A DNA stretch of 64,000 nucleotides from Verrucomicrobiaceae bacterium. GTDB lineage: Bacteria > Verrucomicrobiota > Verrucomicrobiia > Chthoniobacterales > JAATET01. Below, piece by piece: positions 27,022 to 36,236 of this stretch. The stretch lies in the NCBI GenBank assembly GCA_027488755.1, contig JAIYAZ010000047.1, positions 31,982 to 95,981 of the forward strand. Direction: 5' to 3'. How positions within the stretch are numbered: the first letter of the stretch is position 1; every line of letters starts with the position of its first letter. A program made the translations under genes and the position numbers. The notes under the pieces were generated by a model, which saw only the letters and a program-made list of their open reading frames with translations, did no database searches and had not been told where the DNA came from.

Positions 27022-27408
27022 ATGGGCAACCGGCTCTACGTCGCCAATCTGGCATATCAAACCTCCGAAGCTGAACTGGAAGCGACCTTCCAGCAGGCCG
27101 GCACCGTCTCCTCCGTGCAGATCGTGCTCGACCGCGAAACGAACCGCTCGCGCGGCTTCGGTTTTATCACGATGGGCTCCGATGCGGAGGCCCAGGCGGC
27201 CATCGAACAGCTCAACGGCAAGGACCTCGGTGGTCGCGAGCTTCGCGTGAGCGAGGCCCGTCCGCGCGAGGATCGCCCGCCGCAGAAGCGCTCCTTCGGG
27301 GGTGGCGGCGGTGACCGCGGTGGCCGGAATTCCGATCGCCGGGAACGGAGCGACCGGGGTGATCGCGGTTACGATCGCGGCGATCGCGACGAGCGTTCGC
27401 GCTACTAA
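27022..27408 (+). CDS. RNA-binding protein with one RRM domain
   Basis: A 128-residue protein. An RRM fold covers residues 1-80 with RNP2 LYVANLAYQ and RNP1 RGFGFITM, and a tail rich in Gly, Arg and Asp follows (about 88-128). This form is common in cyanobacteria, Verrucomicrobia and Bacteroidetes, where it is often cold-induced. The ATG at 27022 gives the RRM start MGNRLYVANL. It lies 175 bases after tmRNA and has its own leader. Confidence 0.92.
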   Translation: MGNRLYVANLAYQTSEAELEATFQQAGTVSSVQIVLDRETNRSRGFGFITMGSDAEAQAAIEQLNGKDLGGRELRVSEARPREDRPPQKRSFGGGGGDRGGRNSDRRERSDRGDRGYDRGDRDERSRY

Positions 27409-27487
27409 TCGGCCAGCCGGATTCGCCCGGCGGCACCATTGACTTTTCGGACGGCGGCTTCCCTGCGCGGGGGGCCGCCGTTTTCGT

Positions 27488-28039
27488 TTACCAGAGCGCG
27501 AGAGCGCAGATAACGAGCACCCCGCCGTAGGCGATGCCGGCGAGGGCGGCGCCGCGGAAGCGGGCGGGCGAGGCGGTGAGCCAGGCGATGAGGTCGCGCA
27601 GGACGTAGGGCATGCCGACGAGGAAGAGGCCGACGAGAATCCAGGCGTAGGCGAGGGTGACAAGGAGCAGGCGGGAGACCTCGGGCCGGAGGAAGGCGGC
27701 GTCGAGCGGGATGTCGGCGATAAGCAGGGCGAGGATGCCGAGGGCGCGCACGGCGAGGAATTCCTCGAGGAAGCGCCAGGCGAGCACCGCGCCGACCGGG
27801 ACGCCGATGGCGAGGATGCCGCGGAGGCGGGCGAATTCCCCGAGGTCGACGGTCTGCACGAGCCAGAACGACCAGATCGCGGCCAGGGCGAGCAGCGCGG
27901 TGCCGGCGGGGCGGCTGCGGGGCAGGGCGCGAAGGAAGCGGCCGACGGGGGCGGGGGAGAGCAGCGCGAAGGCGTGGGAGAGGATGAGCGCGAGGCCGAC
28001 GGCGAGGCCGACGAGTTGCAGCGAGAAGGGGTAGATCAT
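27488..28039 (-). CDS. Polytopic membrane protein of unknown function
   Basis: I do not recognise the family. The 183-residue product is very hydrophobic with about five or six transmembrane segments, starting MIYPFSLQLVGLAVGLALIL and ending AGIAYGGVLVICALALW. No catalytic motif is seen. The ATG at 28039 is the first that gives a membrane protein; the longer in-frame reading upstream is Pro- and Ser-rich shadow sequence over rnc. It lies 61 bases downstream of rnc on the same strand. Confidence 0.7.
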   Translation of the reverse strand: MIYPFSLQLVGLAVGLALILSHAFALLSPAPVGRFLRALPRSRPAGTALLALAAIWSFWLVQTVDLGEFARLRGILAIGVPVGAVLAWRFLEEFLAVRALGILALLIADIPLDAAFLRPEVSRLLLVTLAYAWILVGLFLVGMPYVLRDLIAWLTASPARFRGAALAGIAYGGVLVICALALW

Positions 28040-28100
28040 GGAAAGGGGCGCGGCCGGCGGCGCGGGCGGTGCGCGCATGGTGCCACGAGCGGGCGCGAAA

Positions 28101-28880
28101 TCAATCCCGCGCCGCGGGGGCGGGGCGGCCCTTGGGCTTCGGGGCGGCGGGGCGCGGGGTTTCGCGGGCGGTCCAGAGCCGGGCTTCGAGGGCGGCGGAG
28201 GCGGCCTCCACCTCGGCCTGTTTTTTGCTGTGGCCGGCGCCGCGGGCGAGTTCCAGGCCCTCCCAGACGACGCGACACTCGAACTGCTTGAGGTGCTCGG
28301 GGCCGGATTGCGAGAGGACCTCGTAGGCGGGGGCGCTGGGGGCGATGGCCTGGAGGATTTCCTGGAGGCGACCCTTGGGGTTGATTTCCTCGGGTTCTGC
28401 GGCCATCTGGGCGAAGTCGTCCTCGGTTTCGCGGAGGATGAAGTCGCGGGCCTCGTCGTAACCGCCGTCGAGGTAGATGGCGCCGACGAGGGACTCGAAT
28501 GCGTCGGCAAGCGTGGAGGGGCGGGTGCGGCCGCCGCTGGCATCCTCGCCGCGGCCCATCATGAGGTGACCGCCGAGGCCGATGGCGCTGGCGTGGTTTT
28601 TGAGGCCGGCGCGGGAGACGACGCGGGTGCGCAGCTTGGTGAGGCGGCCTTCGCTGAAGTCGGGGAAGAGCCGGTAGAGGTGCTCGGTGACGACGAGCTG
28701 GAGGACGGCGTCGCCGAGGAATTCCAGCCGCTGGTTGTCGAAGGGGTAGTTTTTCCGCTCGAGGGAGACGCTGGAGTGCGTGAGGGCCTCGGCGAGGAGG
28801 AGGGAGTTGCGGAACTTGTAGCCGACGCGCTCCTCGAGGGGATTCATCAGCGAGCGGGGAATCGGGGTCTTCGGGAGCAT
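28101..28880 (-). CDS. rnc: Ribonuclease III
   Basis: A 259-residue double-strand-specific RNase. The RNase III signature NQRLEFLGDAVLQLVVTEHL (residues about 50-69) holds the catalytic acidic residues, and the second acidic site is in LADAFESLVGAIYLDGGYDE. A double-stranded RNA-binding domain lies at about 165-235 (GHSKKQAEVEAASAAL). A basic Pro-rich tail (TPRPAAPKPKGRPAPAARD) extends beyond the usual end. The start could also be the internal ATG giving MNPLEERVGY, 33 bases later. Confidence 0.95.
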   Translation of the reverse strand: MLPKTPIPRSLMNPLEERVGYKFRNSLLLAEALTHSSVSLERKNYPFDNQRLEFLGDAVLQLVVTEHLYRLFPDFSEGRLTKLRTRVVSRAGLKNHASAIGLGGHLMMGRGEDASGGRTRPSTLADAFESLVGAIYLDGGYDEARDFILRETEDDFAQMAAEPEEINPKGRLQEILQAIAPSAPAYEVLSQSGPEHLKQFECRVVWEGLELARGAGHSKKQAEVEAASAALEARLWTARETPRPAAPKPKGRPAPAARD

Positions 28881-28942
28881 GGATCAACAGGCCGCCGCCC
28901 CGTCCCGGTTGCGCCGGGGTCCAACCCCGGCGAAGAAAAAGA

Positions 28943-29017
<75 letters not shown>

Positions 29018-29204
29018 AATTGGGAACGGAAACGTTCGAGGAGCGAGGAACCTAGGGGGACCGCCGGGGTGGGTCAATCACGAAAATGTCGAAATCCGGA
29101 GGTCCTGCGGGGTGGGTTTTCGGGCAAAACAAAATCGTGGAAATGCGTGATGGACTGCGGTATGGAAGGGGATACTCGTTTTACCGGGGCTTCACTTTCC
29201 TCCC

Positions 29205-30302
29205 ATGAAATCTCTTTCCCTGTTTTCTTTGCTGGCGTCCTCCCTTCTCGGGGTGGCTCCGCTCACCGTTTTGGCGCAGAGTGCGGTCACCGAGCCGGTG
29301 GGGGCCATCACGCTCTCGCCGCTGCCGAATTCGGACACCGTGATGTCCGTTCCGCTCAACCGCCCGGCCGTTTTCAAAGGCTCCGTGGCGAGCGTGAGCG
29401 GGAGCCGCGTGCAGGTGCAGGGCACGCCGAACTGGACGACGAACCAATTTGTCTACGCCGCGGGCAACCAGACGAACACCTACTACCTCGCCATCACCGG
29501 CAACGGCACGAAGAGCGGGATGTATTACACGATCACCGCGAACGACGCGAACGGGGTGACGGTGGACACCGCAGGTGACACGATCACCGGCATCGCCGCG
29601 AACACCGAGGTCCGCATCATTCCTTATTGGACCTTCGGCACGCTCTTCCCGGCGGGCGCGGGGGTGTCGGCTTCGAGCAGCCATGGAACGCGGCCCACGG
29701 AGATTCTTACGACGAGCGGAGCTCAGGTCGGCATCAACACTTCGTTTGAAAGCACCTATTACTACTTCAGCGGGACCACCCCTGGGTGGCGAAAAGTTGG
29801 GGGCGGCCTTGCGACCCTGAAAAACGATGATGTGATTCTTCCGGATAGCTACTTCATCTATCGTCAAAACACCTCCAGCCAAAACACTGTGACCGTGGTG
29901 GGAGATGTTCAGGTCAAGCCGTTTGCCACCCCCGTCGGAACCCTCGCCGCCAACACCGCTCAGGACAATTTTGTGGCTTTTCCGGTGGCGGCTCCAATGA
30001 CCCTGGCTCAGAGCAAACTTTTTGAGTCCGGTGCTTTCCTTGGCAGTTCTTCGCATGGATCGCGCGCCGATGAATTGCTTGTTTTCGACTCCTCCGCATC
30101 GGGGAAAAACATGAGCCCCACCTATACTTACTATTACTTCACGGGGACCAATCCGGGTTGGCGGCGTGTTGGCGGCGGCTTGGGGACGGTCCGCGACACG
30201 GACGTTGTTTTTCAGCCCGGCCAAGGGGTAATTGTTCGAAAGGCGGCTCAGCCGTCCGCAACGACCTCGGTTGCTTCTTTGACTCCTCCCTACGCTCCCT
30301 AA
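29205..30302 (+). CDS. Secreted protein of the TIGR02597-like Verrucomicrobial family
   Basis: A 365-residue protein with a Sec signal peptide (MKSLSLFSLLASSLLGVAPL up to about AQS). The mature part contains two related halves, each with TYYYFSGTTPGWRKVGGGLA or YTYYYFTGTNPGWRRVGGGL preceded by SSSHG-R-ADELL-like sequence. From memory this matches TIGR02597, a family seen in Verrucomicrobia with unknown function. From about base 29700 on the codons become visibly poorer in GC than the neighbours. The next gene is a PEP-CTERM protein 19 bases downstream, so the two are probably cotranscribed and both exported. Confidence 0.75.
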   Translation: MKSLSLFSLLASSLLGVAPLTVLAQSAVTEPVGAITLSPLPNSDTVMSVPLNRPAVFKGSVASVSGSRVQVQGTPNWTTNQFVYAAGNQTNTYYLAITGNGTKSGMYYTITANDANGVTVDTAGDTITGIAANTEVRIIPYWTFGTLFPAGAGVSASSSHGTRPTEILTTSGAQVGINTSFESTYYYFSGTTPGWRKVGGGLATLKNDDVILPDSYFIYRQNTSSQNTVTVVGDVQVKPFATPVGTLAANTAQDNFVAFPVAAPMTLAQSKLFESGAFLGSSSHGSRADELLVFDSSASGKNMSPTYTYYYFTGTNPGWRRVGGGLGTVRDTDVVFQPGQGVIVRKAAQPSATTSVASLTPPYAP

Positions 30303-30321
30303 GGACAGCCTAATTTTTCCC

Positions 30322-31005
30322 ATGCTTAATAAGACTGTTCTCGTCCTTGCAGGCTGGATCCTCGCGGTCTTGGCCTTTCCCGCTTCTGCCATTACGCTCA
30401 ATATTGGTCTGGATAAGGTTTCTGCCTCCAATCTGAGCTCTGTGCCGGTTTCCACGCTGGCTTTGTTGGTTGTTCAAAACGGTAGCGGTGCGTTTACGGA
30501 CCCTTCTGCCGGAGCCAGCCTGGCTCAAAACAGCTACCTGACGGGATCGTCCGGAAATGGTAATTACATTGCCTGGCGCGGGGATTTCTCCGGGGCGGGA
30601 ACGGCTGGCGTGTTTCAGCAGAACATTGTGTTTACCATCGGAACCGCGGATGTTCCGACGAACGCACGGTTCGCGCTTTACTGGTTCCCCCAACTTACCA
30701 CTTCGAACGTGACCTTACCGGCCGGGACTAGCTTCGGTTATTACAGCAGCTTGGATTCGACCCAGTTTGGCTCCCAGTTGGCGTGGAATGTGGGCTCGAA
30801 CAATTCCGGCGTTTACAACATCAACGCCTACACCATCAACAATACGGGAAACCTTCCGTCCGCCAATCCTCTGACGGGCGGACTTCCGGATGCCACGCTC
30901 TCTGCCGTGAATATCGTGGCGGTGCCGGAACCGACGACGGTGGGTTTGTTTGGGGCGGCGGCTTGTTTGGCTTTGGTGCTGCGCCGGCGTTTGCGCCGGG
31001 CTTGA
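30322..31005 (+). CDS. PEP-CTERM sorting-domain protein (first of two in the window)
   Basis: A 227-residue exported protein. The signal peptide is MLNKTVLVLAGWILAVLAFP with cleavage near ASA. The C-terminus has the PEP-CTERM signal VPEPTTVGLFGAAACLALVL followed by RRRLRRA, which an exosortase would process. The Asn- and Ser-rich middle part matches no family I know. The base composition is about 52% GC in a counted 60-base line, well below the surrounding genes. It follows the TIGR02597-like gene by 19 bases. Confidence 0.88.
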   Translation: MLNKTVLVLAGWILAVLAFPASAITLNIGLDKVSASNLSSVPVSTLALLVVQNGSGAFTDPSAGASLAQNSYLTGSSGNGNYIAWRGDFSGAGTAGVFQQNIVFTIGTADVPTNARFALYWFPQLTTSNVTLPAGTSFGYYSSLDSTQFGSQLAWNVGSNNSGVYNINAYTINNTGNLPSANPLTGGLPDATLSAVNIVAVPEPTTVGLFGAAACLALVLRRRLRRA

Positions 31006-31009
31006 TTTT

Positions 31010-31031
31010 GCCCCGGCTCGTTTGCCGGGGC
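31010..31031 (+). terminator. Strong stem-loop after the PEP-CTERM gene
   Basis: GCCCCGGC-TCGTTT-GCCGGGGC forms a perfect 8-bp stem with a 6-base loop, 4 bases after the stop codon. It is not followed by a T-run, so it is either a weak terminator or an mRNA 3'-end stabiliser. Confidence 0.45.
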
Positions 31032-31089
31032 GGAAAAAGTTCCCAAACTGGGGCTTTGACCGCAGGCTCTTTGCGGCGATGGTGAGGGG

Positions 31090-32502
31090 ATGAAGCGCGT
31101 TGCGGTCCTTACGGGCGTCTTATTGGGTCTAGTTGCCCTTCGCGGCGAGGCGGGGATTCGGCCCGAACTGTTGATCGATGGGTTTGTGGCCCCGGTGTTC
31201 GCGACGGCGCCGCCGGGGGATGAGAACCGCCTCTTTGTGGTGGAGCAGGGGGGCACGATTCGGATCGTCGATCTCGGGCAAAAGAAGATTTTGCCGAAGC
31301 CGTTTCTGACGATCGACGGGCTGGCGACCGGGGGGGAGCAGGGGCTGCTGGGGCTGGCGTTTGATCCGGATTACGCCCGCAATCGCACATTCTACGTGAA
31401 CATCACGGTGGGTGGCGACGGGAACACGGTCATCCGCCGGTATCAGACCTCCGCGAAGGATCCCAACCTGGCCCAAGCGAAGGGTTTTGTGAACGTCCTT
31501 GGCATCACGCAGCCCTACTCCAATCACAACGGGGGATGGATCGGCTTCGGGCCGGACGGATACCTCTACATTGCGTCGGGGGACGGCGGCAGCGGGAACG
31601 ATCCCCAAAACAACGCGCAGAACCGGAACAGTCTGCTGGGCAAGATTCTGCGCATCGACGTGAAGCGGAGTTCGGGCGGGCGGGCCTACGCGATCCCGGC
31701 GGACAATCCGTTCGCCGCGGGCGGGGGCGAGCCGGAGATCTGGCATTACGGATTGCGGAATCCCTGGCGGTGCAGCTTTGACCGGAAAACGGGCGACTTG
31801 TGGATCGGGGATGTCGGGCAATCGGCCCGCGAGGAGATCAACGTGCAGCTCGCGGGCGAGGGGGGCGGAAAGAACTTCGGATGGCGGGTGTTCGAGGGCG
31901 ATATTCGCACGCCGGAGATTTCGGACGCGGTCCCGGGGAATGCCGTGGCGCCGGTATTCTCCTACTCGCACGCGGAGGGGTATTCGGTGACGGGGGGATA
32001 CGTGATGCGGAACCGCTCCGACGTCGATGCCCAGGGCGTATATGTCTTCGGAGATTTTTCGGGGCGCATCTGGACGAAGCGGTTGGTGAATGGCGCGCTG
32101 GTGGATGCGCCGCCGGAAGCGCAGTTGCCGCGGGATTTTGGGGCGCAGGCGTCGTCCTTTGCGGAGGATGCGGCCGGCCGGCTTTACGTGATCGATTACG
32201 GCGGGGGCATTTACCGGCTGCGCGGGGGGCCTGCGGTGCGGCCGGTGCTGCGGGTGACGGGGGATGGGCGGCGGGTCGAGACGACGGGGAGCGTGGTGAT
32301 TCGCGGGCAGGTGGTGGCGACCGATCCGGTGCGCGGGGTGCGTTACCGGGTGGGCAACGGGGAGTGGACGGCGGCGACGGGGCGGGCGGCCTGGCGGGCG
32401 CGCATCGCGTTGCCGCGGGGGAAGCATCGGATTCAATTTGAAGCGGAGGATGCGGAGGGGCGGCGTTCGGCGCCGCAGGTAGTGACGGTGACGCGGCGTT
32501 GA
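31090..32502 (+). CDS. Secreted PQQ-type glucose/sorbosone dehydrogenase-like propeller protein
   Basis: A 470-residue exported protein. A signal peptide (MKRVAVLTGVLLGLVALRGEA) precedes a six-bladed propeller typical of the soluble aldose sugar dehydrogenase family: QGLLGLAFDPDYARNRTFYV, SNHNGGWIGFGPDGYLYIAS, EIWHYGLRNPWRCSFD, LWIGDVGQSAREEIN. These enzymes oxidise sugars with PQQ, but many members have no proven substrate. Residues about 410-470 are a separate beta-rich module (RYRVGNGEWTAAT...PRGKHRIQFEAEDAEG...TVTRR) that is also found at the end of the two NHL proteins further on. Confidence 0.88.
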   Translation: MKRVAVLTGVLLGLVALRGEAGIRPELLIDGFVAPVFATAPPGDENRLFVVEQGGTIRIVDLGQKKILPKPFLTIDGLATGGEQGLLGLAFDPDYARNRTFYVNITVGGDGNTVIRRYQTSAKDPNLAQAKGFVNVLGITQPYSNHNGGWIGFGPDGYLYIASGDGGSGNDPQNNAQNRNSLLGKILRIDVKRSSGGRAYAIPADNPFAAGGGEPEIWHYGLRNPWRCSFDRKTGDLWIGDVGQSAREEINVQLAGEGGGKNFGWRVFEGDIRTPEISDAVPGNAVAPVFSYSHAEGYSVTGGYVMRNRSDVDAQGVYVFGDFSGRIWTKRLVNGALVDAPPEAQLPRDFGAQASSFAEDAAGRLYVIDYGGGIYRLRGGPAVRPVLRVTGDGRRVETTGSVVIRGQVVATDPVRGVRYRVGNGEWTAATGRAAWRARIALPRGKHRIQFEAEDAEGRRSAPQVVTVTRR

Positions 32503-32539
32503 AAAAGCGTCCCTGGGCGGGCCGGCGCGCGCTTTGCGA

Positions 32540-33364
32540 ATGACGCGGGCGGCATTTGGCGGTAAGTCGGGGGGAGTGTCCGGGCCCTACCAGCATGTCG
32601 CAGTGGCTTCCACGTTCTCACCGCGGTTTTTTGCGGTGCTGGCCGAGGCGGATGCGGTGGCGCGCCGGCTGGGGAGTTCGCTGCAGGTGATTCATGCCGC
32701 GGCGGAGCATACTGAGGCGATTGAGCGGTTTTTTGAGGCGTTGGAGCGGCTGGGTCGGGCGGGCGACACGGGGATCCTGTGGTCCGTCGCGGCGACGCCG
32801 ACGGAGGCGATCGTGACGGCCTGCGAGCGCAACGGGGTCGACCTTTTGCTGGCGGGGGCGCTGGAGCGGGAGGGGGACCATCGCAACTTTGTGGGCGGGG
32901 TGGCGCGGGATCTCCTCGACCGCTCGAACTGCGACCTGCTGCTGCTGCCGGAGCCGATGGAGGCGCCGCGGCCGTGCCGGCGAGTGGTGGTCGATGTCGA
33001 CCTCAAGAATCCGTCCGTGCCGTTCCTCAACCATGCCTGCGCGGTGGCGACGGGGCTGGGCGCGGAGGAAATGATTTTCAGCGCCACGGTGACGCCTTTT
33101 GACGAGGCGCGGGCCGGCGCGGGCGTGCTGGATGAGGCACGGCTGGCGGATTGCGTGGACCCGGCGGAGGGCTTCGAGGGCGAGGTGGAGATTCGCCTGC
33201 TGCGTTCGACGACGGGATTTGTGACTTGTGATTTTTTGCAGGATGAGGCGGCGGATTTGTTCATCGCCGGCCGCGCACGGCGGGTGCAAGGCGGGGGGCT
33301 GCCGCCCCGGCTCGACTGGCTGCGGCAGGTCATCCCGACCGACGTGCTGCTGGTGGGGGTGTAG
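32540..33364 (+). CDS. Divergent tandem universal-stress-like protein
   Basis: A protein of about 274 residues with two Usp-like halves. The first has YQHVAVASTFSPRF and CERNGVDLLLAGALEREGDH, and the second RRVVVDVDLKNPSVPF and ADLFIAGRARRVQGGG. The ATP-binding G-x2-G-x9-G motif is not clearly kept, so nucleotide binding is doubtful. The start is uncertain: a TTG at 32534, the ATG at 32540 and a GTG at 32576 are all in frame, and the domain begins just after the last. No partner gene is evident. Confidence 0.65.
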   Translation: MTRAAFGGKSGGVSGPYQHVAVASTFSPRFFAVLAEADAVARRLGSSLQVIHAAAEHTEAIERFFEALERLGRAGDTGILWSVAATPTEAIVTACERNGVDLLLAGALEREGDHRNFVGGVARDLLDRSNCDLLLLPEPMEAPRPCRRVVVDVDLKNPSVPFLNHACAVATGLGAEEMIFSATVTPFDEARAGAGVLDEARLADCVDPAEGFEGEVEIRLLRSTTGFVTCDFLQDEAADLFIAGRARRVQGGGLPPRLDWLRQVIPTDVLLVGV

Positions 33365-33432
33365 CCGGGGGCGGGGATTTGGTCGATTTGCTTGGACTCG
33401 CCCCGGGGAGGTTTCTAGATTTCGCTCCGCTT

Positions 33433-33765
33433 ATGAACCTCACCGATTTCCTTCTCTTCGCCCAGGCGGCGGCCCCCGCCCCGGGAACCCCCGCGCCGAA
33501 CCCGCTCGTGCAGTTTGTGCCGTTGATCCTCATTTTTGTGATCTTCTACTTCCTCCTCATCCGCCCGCAGCAGAAGCGGCAGAAGGAGCATCAGGCTCTG
33601 GTGGCGGGCATCCAGACGGGGGATCAGGTCGTGACGAACGCCGGGATTCACGGCGTGGTGACGAACGTGAAGGACAAGACCGTGCTCGTGAAGGTCGCCG
33701 ACAACGTGAAGCTCGAGTTCGACCGCTCGGCGATTGCCGCCGTGGTGCGCGAGCCGGCAGCCTAG
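33433..33765 (+). CDS. yajC: Preprotein translocase subunit YajC
   Basis: A 110-residue single-pass protein of the Sec holo-translocon. A hydrophobic helix (VQFVPLILIFVIFYFLLIRP) is followed by the hallmark RPQQKRQKEHQALVAGIQTG and DQVVTNAGIHGVVTNV. The ATG at 33433 gives the usual periplasmic N-terminus. secDF follows after 131 bases that hold three hairpins, so yajC and secDF expression may be separated. Confidence 0.95.
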   Translation: MNLTDFLLFAQAAAPAPGTPAPNPLVQFVPLILIFVIFYFLLIRPQQKRQKEHQALVAGIQTGDQVVTNAGIHGVVTNVKDKTVLVKVADNVKLEFDRSAIAAVVREPAA

Positions 33766-33787
33766 CCGCTCCCGTCGCGTCGGGTTT

Positions 33788-33889
33788 CGGGGGCGGGCAA
33801 TCTTCGCCCCCGGAAGCCTGACTTTTGCTTGGACAGGGGGCTGCGGCCCCCTATTCTTCCCGCCCCGACTCCGGTCGGGGCCTTTTTTT
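33788..33889 (+). terminator. Three consecutive hairpins between yajC and secDF; the last is an intrinsic terminator/attenuator
   Basis: Stem 1: CGGGGGCG (33788-33795) with CGCCCCCG (33805-33812). Stem 2: AGGGGGC (33835-33841) with GCCCCCT (33846-33852), loop TGCG. Stem 3: GCCCCGAC (33862-33869) with GTCGGGGC (33874-33881), loop TCCG, followed by seven T's at 33883-33889. Stem 3 has the full form of a rho-independent terminator and ends only 7 bases before the secDF ATG, so it may attenuate secDF. Confidence 0.75.
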
Positions 33890-33896
33890 CTTCGCC

Positions 33897-36236
33897 ATGT
33901 CTCCCGCCCTTGTTTTCGGCTTCGGCCTTCTCATTCTCGTGTTGTTCGGCTGGTATTTCGCCACCGATTCCGCCGCCCGCAAACGCTGGCTCGGCCTGGT
34001 GCTCACGGTGCTCCTGGTGGCCTTCTGCGTGCAGGAGATCATGCCGCCGGACAAGAAGATCCGCCTCGGTCTGGACCTGAAGGGCGGCACGTCGTTTCTG
34101 CTGAAGCTCGTGCGCGAACCGGGGGCGGAGCCGATCAACAACGATCTGCTCGAGCGGGCGGTCGAGGTCATTCGCAAGCGCGTGGACAGCCTCGGTGTGG
34201 CTGACCCGGACATTGCCCCGCAGGGCAAGGACCGCATTCTCGTGCAGATCGCCGGCCTGAGCAATGAGGCGGTCGATCAGGCCAAGGAGCAGCTTCAGCG
34301 CGTGGCGAAGCTGGAGTTTGCGATTGTGCGGCCGGACAGCGACACCGTGCTGGCGCAGATTGCGAGCGGGCAGGCGATCATGCCGCCGGGCACCGTCGTG
34401 AAGACGCTGGTGGACGAGCAGCCGAACGGCACGAAGACCGAGGAGCGGATTCTCATCAATCGCCGGGCCGACATGGGCGGCGAGCACGTGCGGAAGGCCT
34501 TCGCGTTTTTTGATCAGCAGGGTTACGGCGTGAGCCTGGAGTTCGACGCCGAGGGCGCGAAGCTCTTCGACGCGCTGGCGGCCCGCAACGTCAACAACCG
34601 CCTCGCCATTCTGCTCGACGGCGAGGTGCTCTCAGCGCCGGTTCTGCGCACGGCCAATTTCAACGGCCGCGCCCAGATCACCGGCAACTTCTCCGAGAAG
34701 GAGGCCCGCGACCTCGCGAGCGCGCTGGAGAATCCGCTGCGCGTGCCGGTGCAGATCGAGGAAATCCGCAGCGTTTCGCCCACGCTGGGCGCGGACTCCA
34801 TCAAGAGCGGCGTGAACTCCGCCCTGCTCGGCCTTGCGCTGGTCTGCATCTTCGTGCTGATCGTCTACCGCCTGCCGGGCATCGTTGCGCTGTTCGGCCT
34901 CGCGGTGAACCTGCTGCTGCTCGTCGGCATGATGGCGATGTTCGGCTTCGTGCTGACGCTGCCCGGCATCGCGGGCATCATCCTCACCATCGGCATGGCG
35001 GTGGATGCGAACGTGCTCATTTACGAGCGTCTCCGCGAGGAAATGGCCGCGGGCAAGAGCCTGCCCGCCGCGTTGAACGGTGCCTATGACAAGGCGTTCA
35101 GTGCGATTTTCGACGCGAACCTCACGACGCTCATCACCTCGATCATCCTCTTCATCGAGGCCACCGGCACGGTGAAGGGCTTTGCGGTCACCCTCACGCT
35201 CGGCATCATCGCCTCGATGTTCTCCGCGCTGCTCTGCACGCGCACGGTGTTCCGCTGGTGGGTGGAAAAGGGCGGGCTGAAGTCGATCTCGATGCTGAAC
35301 GTCATCGGCGCGACCAGCTTTGACTTCCTCGGCAAGCGCCGCCTCGCCATCGGCGTCTCGTTGTTCCTCATCCTCGGCTCGATCGCCATCTTCGCGCTTC
35401 GCGGCGCGAACAACTTCGGCATCGATTTCCGCGGCGGTGATCTCCTGACGGTGGACTCGAAGGTCGCGCTCTCGGTTACGGACGTGCGGAAGGCCACCGA
35501 CGAACTGGGTCTGGGCGAATCGGTCGTGATTCAGAACGAGTTCCAGGGTCAGCGCGCGCTGCTGTCGGTGCGCAGTCCGGAGGGCACGGCCGACAAGATT
35601 TTCGCGCAGATCCAGAAGGATTACCCCGAGCGCGGGGTGACCAAGGTCGGGCAGGACACCGTGGGTGCCCGCATCGGCCTCGAGTTTGCGAAGCGGTCCG
35701 CGTGGGCGCTTGTGCTGGGCATGATCGGCATTCTGATCTACGTCACGCTGCGCTTTGAGTTCTCGTTCGCGCTCGGCGCGGTGGTGGCGGTCATCCACGA
35801 CATCATCATCACGATCGGGGCGTTTGCGCTGTTCGGCGGTCAGCTTTCGCTGGTGATGGTCGGCGCAATTCTGACGATTGCGGGTTATTCCATCAACGAC
35901 ACCATCGTGGTGTTTGACCGCATCCGCGAGGCGCTCAAGACCGGCGAGGGTGGGAGCATTCAGCAGATCATGAACCGCGCGATCAACGAAACGCTCGGCC
36001 GCACGATCCTCACGGGCGGCACGACGCTGCTCTCCGTGCTGGCGCTTTACATCTTCGGCGGGGCGGTGCTGCGTGACTTCGCTTTTGCGATTCTGGCGGG
36101 CATTCTCATCGGCACGTATTCGTCGGTCTTCGTGGCCGCGCCGGTGGTGCTGTGGTGGTCGCGTTTCCGCGGCAAGAGCATCCGTCGCGAGGTGCTCGAC
36201 GCCGAGGCGCTCAAGGCCGGTCGCACGGCGGCCTAA
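33897..36236 (+). CDS. secDF: Fused protein translocase subunit SecDF
   Basis: A 779-residue single-chain SecD-SecF that uses the proton gradient to assist protein export. The SecD half has RLGLDLKGGTSFLLKL near residue 55, the P1 domain, and LTIGMAVDANVLIYERLREE. The SecF half begins near FDFLGKRRLAIGVSLFL with NFGIDFRGGDLLTVD and GYSINDTIVVFDRIREAL. Fusion is common in Verrucomicrobia, Bacteroidetes and some Firmicutes. The ATG at 33897 is preferred, since the longer frame would cross the upstream terminator. The 3' end overlaps the convergent MFS gene by 26 bases. Confidence 0.96.
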   Translation: MSPALVFGFGLLILVLFGWYFATDSAARKRWLGLVLTVLLVAFCVQEIMPPDKKIRLGLDLKGGTSFLLKLVREPGAEPINNDLLERAVEVIRKRVDSLGVADPDIAPQGKDRILVQIAGLSNEAVDQAKEQLQRVAKLEFAIVRPDSDTVLAQIASGQAIMPPGTVVKTLVDEQPNGTKTEERILINRRADMGGEHVRKAFAFFDQQGYGVSLEFDAEGAKLFDALAARNVNNRLAILLDGEVLSAPVLRTANFNGRAQITGNFSEKEARDLASALENPLRVPVQIEEIRSVSPTLGADSIKSGVNSALLGLALVCIFVLIVYRLPGIVALFGLAVNLLLLVGMMAMFGFVLTLPGIAGIILTIGMAVDANVLIYERLREEMAAGKSLPAALNGAYDKAFSAIFDANLTTLITSIILFIEATGTVKGFAVTLTLGIIASMFSALLCTRTVFRWWVEKGGLKSISMLNVIGATSFDFLGKRRLAIGVSLFLILGSIAIFALRGANNFGIDFRGGDLLTVDSKVALSVTDVRKATDELGLGESVVIQNEFQGQRALLSVRSPEGTADKIFAQIQKDYPERGVTKVGQDTVGARIGLEFAKRSAWALVLGMIGILIYVTLRFEFSFALGAVVAVIHDIIITIGAFALFGGQLSLVMVGAILTIAGYSINDTIVVFDRIREALKTGEGGSIQQIMNRAINETLGRTILTGGTTLLSVLALYIFGGAVLRDFAFAILAGILIGTYSSVFVAAPVVLWWSRFRGKSIRREVLDAEALKAGRTAA

